DNA from: Oscillospiraceae bacterium
GTDB taxonomy: Bacteria > Bacillota > Clostridia > Oscillospirales > CAG-272
NCBI GenBank assembly: GCA_015064735.1
Contig: SVRP01000010.1
Coordinates: 1-64,000 of the forward strand
Reading direction: 5' to 3'
DNA: 64,000 nucleotides
The position numbers and the translations under genes are program-made. Shown one piece after another: positions 59,923 to 64,000 of the stretch. Within the stretch, counting starts at the first letter, position 1. Every line of letters starts with the position of its first letter. The notes beneath the pieces were generated by a model, which made no database searches, was not told where the DNA came from, and saw only the letters and a list, made by a program, of their open reading frames with translations.

Positions 59923-60570
59923 ATGACAAGGGTAATTATAGTAAGGCACGGTCAGAGCGAGGCTAATGCCAATATGATATTTGCGGGACATTCGGATTTT
60001 CCGTTGACCGAATTCGGGCATAAGCAAGCAAAGTGCGTCGGCGAATATCTCGCAAGGAACGAGAAGATAGACGCTATATATTCAAGCGATCTCAAAAGAG
60101 CTTACTTTACGGCAGTCCCCGCATCCGAGCTTCTGGGCTTGGAAATAATCAAGGACACCCGTCTGCGCGAGGTGTATGCGGGCCTTTGGGAAAGCCAACC
60201 TACCGACTATATCGAAAAGAACTTCCCCGAGGATTTCAACTGCTGGAGAGAGGATTTTTCCCACGTGCGCTGTACCGGCGGAGAATCTATAATCGAGGTC
60301 TATAACAGAATAGTTCCCGCCATTTGCGAAATATCCGAGAAAAACGACGGAAAAACGGTGCTTATAACCACACACGCAACCGTAATCCGCTCCTTTAACG
60401 CATACGCAGTGGGACTTCCCTGCGACAGAACTGCAGAGGCACCAGCCGTTCTTAACGCATCCGTAAATATTTTCGAAATGGAGGGCAGTAAGGTAATATC
60501 TTCTGTCTTCAATATCACCGAGCATCTCGGAGACATGGTTTCAAAGGTGCCCACAAAATTCAACGCATAG
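59923..60570 (+). CDS. Histidine phosphatase (phosphoglycerate mutase-like), copy 2
   Basis: 215 residues, clearly related to the preceding protein: IVRHGQSEANANMIFAGHSDFPLTEFG, IYSSDLKRAYFTA, REVYAGLWES and TTHATVIRSF. The final HGG of copy 1 is HAT here, so substrate choice may differ. Tandem duplication followed by divergence is likely. Ribosome site AGAGGA before the ATG. Confidence 0.85.
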   Translation: MTRVIIVRHGQSEANANMIFAGHSDFPLTEFGHKQAKCVGEYLARNEKIDAIYSSDLKRAYFTAVPASELLGLEIIKDTRLREVYAGLWESQPTDYIEKNFPEDFNCWREDFSHVRCTGGESIIEVYNRIVPAICEISEKNDGKTVLITTHATVIRSFNAYAVGLPCDRTAEAPAVLNASVNIFEMEGSKVISSVFNITEHLGDMVSKVPTKFNA

Positions 60571-60608
60571 CCAAAAGAGAACACATTTGGCTAAAAAAGA
60601 GGTTTAAA

Positions 60609-61910
60609 ATGATTCTTTACGAGCATCTGAATACAAACGATAAAGGAAATCTTACAATAGGCGGACTTGATACCGTAGACCTTGCAAGGGAATTCGGAAC
60701 TCCCGCTTATATAATCGACGAAAACGTAGTCCGAAAGAACTGCCGCATCTACAAAAATGCCGCAATTAAATACTTCGGTGAGGATGCGCTCCCCCTTTAC
60801 GCATCCAAGGCGCTTTGCTTTACCGAAATGTACAAAATTGCCGCAGAGGAGGGTCTCGGTATCGACTGCGTGTCGGGCGGAGAGCTCTACACGGCAAAAA
60901 AAGCGGGCTTCCCTGCCGAGCGCATATATTTTCACGGCAACAATAAGACCGACAGAGATATTTGCGACGCTATGGATATGGGCGTCGGCACCTTCGTGGT
61001 TGACAACTGCGACGAGCTTTACGCTGTTTCCAAAGAAGCGGTAAAGCGCGACACAGTTCAGAACATCCTTCTTCGAATCACCCCCGGCATCGACCCCCAC
61101 ACTCACAAGGCAATAGTTACGGGAAGCGTCGATTCGAAGTTCGGCTCGGCTATCGAAACGGGCCAGGCAATGGATATAGTCAAAAAAGCAATTGCCGCAA
61201 AGGGAGTAAATCTTATAGGTCTGCACTGCCATATCGGTTCTCAGATTTTTGATATAGAGCCCTTCTCGGATGCCGCAAATATAATGGCTCGCTTTATCGC
61301 GCAAATTAAGGAAGAATGCAATTACGAGATCGACGTGCTCAATCTCGGAGGCGGACTCGGAGTTCGTTATACCGAGTATGACAGAGAAATAGATTATGAA
61401 AAATCCATAAAGGATATTGCGACAGTGGTAACCGAGTACTGTAAGAATAACGGCATAAAGATGCCCAAAGTAATTCTTGAGCCCGGGCGCTCCCTTGTAG
61501 CGGCGGCGGGAATCACCCTTTATACCGTAGGCGGAGTAAAGGAGATACCCGGATTTAAGAATTATATTTCCGTAGACGGCGGTATGCCGGACAACCCAAG
61601 ATATGCCCTTTATCAGTCAACCTACACGGCACTTATTGCCAACAGAGCAACAGAGGCTCGCGATTACAGAGCGACGGTTGCGGGCAGATGCTGTGAGTCG
61701 GGAGACCTTATTGGCGAAAATATGGAAATCCAAAAAGCGCAAAGAGGGGACATTCTTGCAGTCCTCGTTACGGGCGCCTATAATTACTCCATGGCATCCA
61801 ATTACAACCGTATCCCACGTCCCCCTGTAATTCTCATAAAGGACGGTAAGGCAAGAATTGCCGTAAAGAGAGAAACCTACGAGGATATAGTAAGAAACGA
61901 CGTTCTTTGA
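60609..61910 (+). CDS. lysA: Diaminopimelate decarboxylase
   Basis: LysA makes L-lysine from meso-diaminopimelate. The 433-residue PLP enzyme has YASKALCFTEM with the Schiff-base Lys, GLHCHIGSQIFD, NLGGGLGVRY, LEPGRSLVA and GRCCESGD with the second active-site Cys. The start follows AGAGG. No lysine riboswitch is present upstream, and it seems to belong to the long plus-strand operon starting at lon. A hairpin AGCCAAA/TTTGGCT (60569-60592) without T run precedes it. Confidence 0.95.
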   Translation: MILYEHLNTNDKGNLTIGGLDTVDLAREFGTPAYIIDENVVRKNCRIYKNAAIKYFGEDALPLYASKALCFTEMYKIAAEEGLGIDCVSGGELYTAKKAGFPAERIYFHGNNKTDRDICDAMDMGVGTFVVDNCDELYAVSKEAVKRDTVQNILLRITPGIDPHTHKAIVTGSVDSKFGSAIETGQAMDIVKKAIAAKGVNLIGLHCHIGSQIFDIEPFSDAANIMARFIAQIKEECNYEIDVLNLGGGLGVRYTEYDREIDYEKSIKDIATVVTEYCKNNGIKMPKVILEPGRSLVAAAGITLYTVGGVKEIPGFKNYISVDGGMPDNPRYALYQSTYTALIANRATEARDYRATVAGRCCESGDLIGENMEIQKAQRGDILAVLVTGAYNYSMASNYNRIPRPPVILIKDGKARIAVKRETYEDIVRNDVL

Positions 61911-61949
61911 TCCTTCATCACCGTAAAATAAAAATTAACGGAGAAATTT

Positions 61950-62648
61950 ATGCTTTCACATCTTCTGATAGACAGAGGAGATATACGTTCTTATGTTATA
62001 GGCCTTCTTCTGTCCTTACCAATAGTTCTTCTCGCCCTTTCGGTACACGAAACAGCCCACGGTTTTGCGGCATATAAGCTCGGAGACCCCACGGCGAGAA
62101 GCTACGGCAGACTCACCCTCAATCCACTAAAGCACCTTGACCCTATCGGTACCGTGTGTATGCTTCTGTTTGGATTCGGTTGGGCAAGACCCGTGCCGAT
62201 AAATTCAAGATATTTCAAAAAGCCGAGACGCGATATGGCAATCACGGCTCTGGCGGGCCCCGTTTCAAACCTTTTAATGGCTCTCATATTCGGATTGCTA
62301 TTCAACGTATGGCTCTACCTTATGCTTGAGGTGATCCCCTTCAATTCCGCATTGGCTGTGGATATGGCTTGGTATTTTTACGTTTTCCTTTACTACGGAG
62401 TTTCTCTCAACGTAACCCTTGCCGTATTTAATCTTCTGCCTGTCCCCCCCCTTGACGGCTCGCGTATAGTAAGTGCCTTTCTTCCACCTAAGGCAGCCTA
62501 CGCTTACATTAAATACGAGAGGATCATTTCCCTCGTTCTCATGGTAGCTCTCTTTGTGGGAGTGCTCTCCCCCGTTATAAGCATTGCATCTGATTTTCTT
62601 ATGGAAAAGATATTTTACGTTACGGGATTCTGGTGGGAGCTTATATAA
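61950..62648 (+). CDS. Site-2-protease-type M50 membrane peptidase
   Basis: 232 residues, five or six membrane helices. The zinc motif HETAH is near residue 34 (LSVHETAHGFAAYKLGD), and the second motif is NLLPVPPLDGSRIV. This is the short, PDZ-less S2P group close to YwhC/SpoIVFB-like proteins encoded next to scpAB in many Firmicutes. It should cleave a membrane protein inside the bilayer; target unknown. It is not adjacent to spoIVFA. Confidence 0.9.
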   Translation: MLSHLLIDRGDIRSYVIGLLLSLPIVLLALSVHETAHGFAAYKLGDPTARSYGRLTLNPLKHLDPIGTVCMLLFGFGWARPVPINSRYFKKPRRDMAITALAGPVSNLLMALIFGLLFNVWLYLMLEVIPFNSALAVDMAWYFYVFLYYGVSLNVTLAVFNLLPVPPLDGSRIVSAFLPPKAAYAYIKYERIISLVLMVALFVGVLSPVISIASDFLMEKIFYVTGFWWELI

Positions 62649-62684
62649 TTCAATTTAAAAATCTACATCTTTTTGAGGGTAATT

Positions 62685-63473
62685 ATGGAAGCTATAAATT
62701 ACCGTCTCGATCAGTTTGAGGGTCCCCTTGACCTGCTCCTGACGCTTATTCAAAAAAACAAAGTGAATATAAGCGATATCCCCATTTCCCTCATTTGCGA
62801 CCAATATATGGAGTATCTGGAAAAAGCTGAGGAGCTTGATATGGAGATCGCCTCGGAGTTCCTTGTAATGGCAAGCCACCTTATGCTCATAAAGAGTAAG
62901 ATGTTGCTTCCTCGCCCCGATGACGAGACTAAAGACCCCCGCGCAGAGCTTACAGATGCCCTGCTTCGCTTCCAGCAAGCCAAGGAAGCCGTGGCAAAGC
63001 TCTCTCCCATGTACGCTTACTACAGCGGAAGAATGGTCAAGGATACCGACGAGATTTCGGTAGACAAAACCTACGTTCACGATCAGGACGTTACGGCACT
63101 CTGCGCCGCTGTAAGGCGGATAATTGCATATAACAATGCGCTGGAAAAGGCGGCGAACACAGCCTTTACCCCCATGATAAGCAAGCCTATCATTCCCGTT
63201 GAGATAAAGATAGTATCAATACTTAAGACAATAGAAAAAAACGGCGCAGCAAGTCTTGAGGAGCTTCTTATAAGCGAAGCAACTCTTCCCGATGCCATAG
63301 CGTCGTTTCTCGGAGTCCTTGAGCTTATCAAGGTACGCAAGCTTCTTGTAGCCGACGATATAGACGAGGAAAACGCACTGCTGAACGCAAACACAAGATT
63401 TATCCTCAACACCGACGACTCCACGGTGGAGGAAAGTGAATATTATACAAAGGAAGAGGTCGCCGGCGACTGA
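62685..63473 (+). CDS. scpA: Segregation and condensation protein A
   Basis: The kleisin subunit of the SMC condensin. 262 residues: INYRLDQFEGPLDLLLTLIQKNKVNISDIPI, EFLVMASHLMLIKSKMLLPRP, and a C-terminal winged helix (VIPVEIKIVSILKTIEKN ... FLGVLELIKVRKL). Start: the ATG at 62685 is 4 bases behind GAGGG; the open frame from 62673 is not needed. Confidence 0.95.
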   Translation: MEAINYRLDQFEGPLDLLLTLIQKNKVNISDIPISLICDQYMEYLEKAEELDMEIASEFLVMASHLMLIKSKMLLPRPDDETKDPRAELTDALLRFQQAKEAVAKLSPMYAYYSGRMVKDTDEISVDKTYVHDQDVTALCAAVRRIIAYNNALEKAANTAFTPMISKPIIPVEIKIVSILKTIEKNGAASLEELLISEATLPDAIASFLGVLELIKVRKLLVADDIDEENALLNANTRFILNTDDSTVEESEYYTKEEVAGD

Positions 63474-63483
63474 CGTGAAAATT

Positions 63484-64000
63484 ATGGAAGAAAAAAATCT
63501 CCAAATAGACGGACTTAAAAATATAGAGGGCGCAATAGAGGCTATTCTCTACGCGGCGGGCTACCCCGTGAAATACGCAAAAATAGCCGAGGTCCTCGGT
63601 CTTGACGTAAGAAACACAAAGAAAATAATCGAACACATGAGTGAGGAATTCAACAGCGAAAAATCCAAGAGAGGAATAAATCTTCTTGTTTTCGAGGAGA
63701 CCTGTCAGTTCTGCACCAAGGAGCAGTATGCTCCGTACATAAGAGAGGCTCTCGGCATACGCAGAGGAGGAAACCTCTCGGCTTCGTCTATGGAAGTACT
63801 TGCGGTGGTAGCATACAATCAACCCGTAACCCGTTCCTTTGTGGATCAGGTAAGAGGTGTTGACAGCTCATACGCATTTAATTCTCTTATTGATAAAGCC
63901 CTTATAGAAGCCTGCGGCAGACTTGATGCCCCGGGCAGACCTATGCTTTATATCACTACCGAAAAGTTTCTGAGAGTTTTCGGTATAAATTCTCTGTCCG
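63484..64000 (+). CDS. scpB: Segregation and condensation protein B, N-terminal part (cut by window end)
   Basis: The visible 172 codons read MEEKNLQIDGLKNIEGAIEA, ILYAAGYPVKYAKIAEVLG, then ASSMEVLAVVAYNQPVTRS, VRGVDSSYAFNSLIDKALIE and GRPMLYITTEKFLRVFGI. These are the two winged-helix domains of ScpB, which joins ScpA and SMC. It starts 10 bp after scpA. The frame stays open to the window edge. Confidence 0.94.
   Translation, partial: MEEKNLQIDGLKNIEGAIEAILYAAGYPVKYAKIAEVLGLDVRNTKKIIEHMSEEFNSEKSKRGINLLVFEETCQFCTKEQYAPYIREALGIRRGGNLSASSMEVLAVVAYNQPVTRSFVDQVRGVDSSYAFNSLIDKALIEACGRLDAPGRPMLYITTEKFLRVFGINSLS

Noticed and set aside
60571-60608. Lysine riboswitch or T-box before lysA
   Set aside because: The gap is only 38 bp, far too short.

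Overview
The window looks like chromosome of a spore-forming, anaerobic gut-type Clostridia (Bacillota). The evidence is a SpoIVB peptidase, AGGAGG-type ribosome sites, near-consensus TTGACA-17-TATAAT promoters, a glycyl-radical activase, many AraC-regulated glycosidase loci and a BspA-type leucine-rich repeat protein. I cannot place it in a family. No tRNA, rRNA, CRISPR array, phage structural gene, integrase or intact transposase was seen.

Layout. 1-5.5 kb: the end of a surface LRR protein, a DUF308 membrane protein, a 2-hydroxyacid dehydrogenase, and an exopolysaccharide control trio (chain-length protein, tyrosine kinase, PHP phosphatase) without glycosyltransferases. 4.7-9.7 kb: a MarR-controlled operon for a heterodimeric ABC exporter plus a conserved protein of unknown function. 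9.8-29 kb: spoIVB followed by carbohydrate gene units, each with its own regulator or sensor. They carry GH5 and a transporter; a DNA-binding MurNAc-kinase-like protein, MurQ and a glycosidase; SDR, GH39-like, sugar-acid dehydratase and lactonase-like proteins; GH2 beta-galactosidase; and a glycyl-radical activase. 29-33 kb: an SPFH/zinc-ribbon membrane operon facing a small XRE regulator. 33-39.5 kb: an AraC-controlled oxidoreductase and aldolase cluster. 39.5-43.6 kb: a membrane-anchored McrB-like AAA ATPase with a zinc-ribbon partner. 43.7-45.6 kb: a lipoprotein with a metallo-beta-lactamase domain. 45.8-54.9 kb: housekeeping genes on the minus strand (infC-rpmI-rplT; rRNA methylase-dprA-topA-trmFO-plsX-rnc). 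55-56.2 kb: a candidate structured RNA and a repeat-rich spacer. 56.2-64 kb: lon-engB, two histidine phosphatases, lysA, an M50 protease, scpA and scpB (cut by the window end).

The most unusual structure is the 3' end of spoIVB. The intact gene is followed by two detached copies of its last 44-47 codons, at 14.0 kb and 18.1 kb. Both begin exactly at the probable catalytic serine codon. Both are preceded by the same 23-bp sequence, which also occurs inverted just after the intact gene. The intact copy and the first detached copy differ at 19 of 105 bases, all synonymous. A second palindrome (GGCAATATCA/TGATATTGCC) follows both detached copies and recurs at 23.3 and 27.4 kb between catabolic units. 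I read this as a stack of cassettes, each carrying a replacement spoIVB 3' end, a hairpin, sugar-metabolism cargo and a 23-bp right end. The direct repeats of the spoIVB end would allow each unit to be lost cleanly. No recombinase is encoded in the stack, so the mechanism is inference.
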